Part shown: positions 63,846 to 64,000 of the stretch, piece after piece
Layout of the letters: each line of letters opens with the position of its first letter
How positions within the stretch are numbered: the first letter of the stretch is position 1
Origin: Fibrobacter sp. UWH6
GTDB taxonomy: Bacteria > Fibrobacterota > Fibrobacteria > Fibrobacterales > Fibrobacteraceae
Reading direction: 5' to 3'
Assembly: GCF_900142465.1 (NCBI RefSeq)
Contig: NZ_FRAX01000003.1
Span: 186,001 to 250,000, forward strand
DNA length: 64,000 nucleotides
The notes under the pieces: generated by a model
What the model was told of the DNA's origin: nothing
Database searches by the model: none
The model's input: only the letters and a program-made list of their open reading frames with translations
Translations under genes and position numbers: made by a program

Positions 63846-64000
63846 ATGCCGTTTTTTGTTGTACCCGTATTGTTGCTAGCGACAGCGTTGTTCGCTGTAG
63901 AACAGGAGCAACCGACCCCGTACGATCTGATTCGACCTATTTGGCCGATGACGTGGGATACCGCCGCTACTGATGAAGGCGGTACCGTACAGAGTTTTAG
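63846..64000 (+). CDS. Secreted protein, 5' end only
   Basis: An open frame from ATG 63846 to the right edge (51 codons). A perfect AAAGGAGG stands eight bases upstream. MPFFVVPVLLLATALFAVEQ is a signal peptide; the mature start E-Q-P-T-P-Y-D-L-I-R-P-I-W-P is not recognised. Confidence 0.75.
   Translation, partial: MPFFVVPVLLLATALFAVEQEQPTPYDLIRPIWPMTWDTAATDEGGTVQSF

Overview
The window looks like a chromosomal segment from a Fibrobacter-type bacterium (Fibrobacterota). I infer this from a GH5/CBM11-like cellulase lipoprotein, a secreted PL1 pectate lyase with Ser-rich linkers and a C-terminal type IX-like sorting tail, many lipoproteins with poly-Ser linkers, an envelope rich in outer-membrane barrels, and housekeeping genes at moderate GC. 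The genus is an inference; no rRNA is present. I see no insertion sequence, prophage or CRISPR array.

Layout. 1-1596: two overlapping prepilin genes on the - strand; the first runs off the left edge. 1597-2533: a decayed gap with gene fragments, one resembling a MutS C-terminus. 2534-5326: a membrane-anchored TPR protein, tRNA-Thr(CGT) with its own promoter and terminator, and an XPB-type helicase. 5414-7917: aroE and a fused aroK-aroB. 8003-12241: a sugar-nucleotide epimerase, a secreted CrtC/AttH-like protein, a eukaryote-type HisA and a GT4 glycosyltransferase. 12390-19328: mutY, two barrel proteins, rsmB, fmt and lrgAB. 19345-21726: a membrane protein paired with a double SagB-like oxidoreductase. 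21871-27579: the cellulase and a giant metallopeptidase/beta-propeller/barrel protein. 27632-31795: three small lipoproteins, an RlmD-type methyltransferase, an Opp-type ATPase and xseB.

31823-39022 is a tightly packed + strand run: three Ig-like lipoproteins, two PEGA-like proteins with the same C-terminal hairpin module, and a barrel protein with a Lys-rich tail. It looks like one undescribed envelope complex. 39120-50215: DedA, Lnt, three related Ser-rich lipoproteins, an MlaEF-type transporter coupled to dnaB, a UDG-like protein that has lost its catalytic motifs, and coaBC. 50677-55954: cmk-rpsA, two lipoproteins and a TraB-family protein. 56246-64000: pectate lyase, an RluE-type pseudouridine synthase, class I fumarase, an Ala/Pro/Glu-rich membrane protein, a fourth Ser-rich lipoprotein and the start of a secreted protein.

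The strongest unexplained signals are in non-coding DNA. (1) Two arrays (50312-50529 and 53712-53971) hold seven inverted-repeat units with 10-bp arms; the spacer is 17 bp in six units and 16 bp in one. Arm sequence is specific to each locus and spacer sequence differs in every unit. (2) A dispersed element has the form GAGGTATGAGG - stem - TTC - stem' - TTTGAGG, and its stems covary between copies at 12271, 18051, 18162 and 50604. (3) Several unrelated sequence families share a seven-base period (mutY leader, fumarase upstream region, and a 137/151-bp tandem array at 60643-61281), reminiscent of cyanobacterial STRR heptanucleotide repeats. (4) An intrinsic terminator at 9000-9025 carries the start codon of the next gene in its loop.
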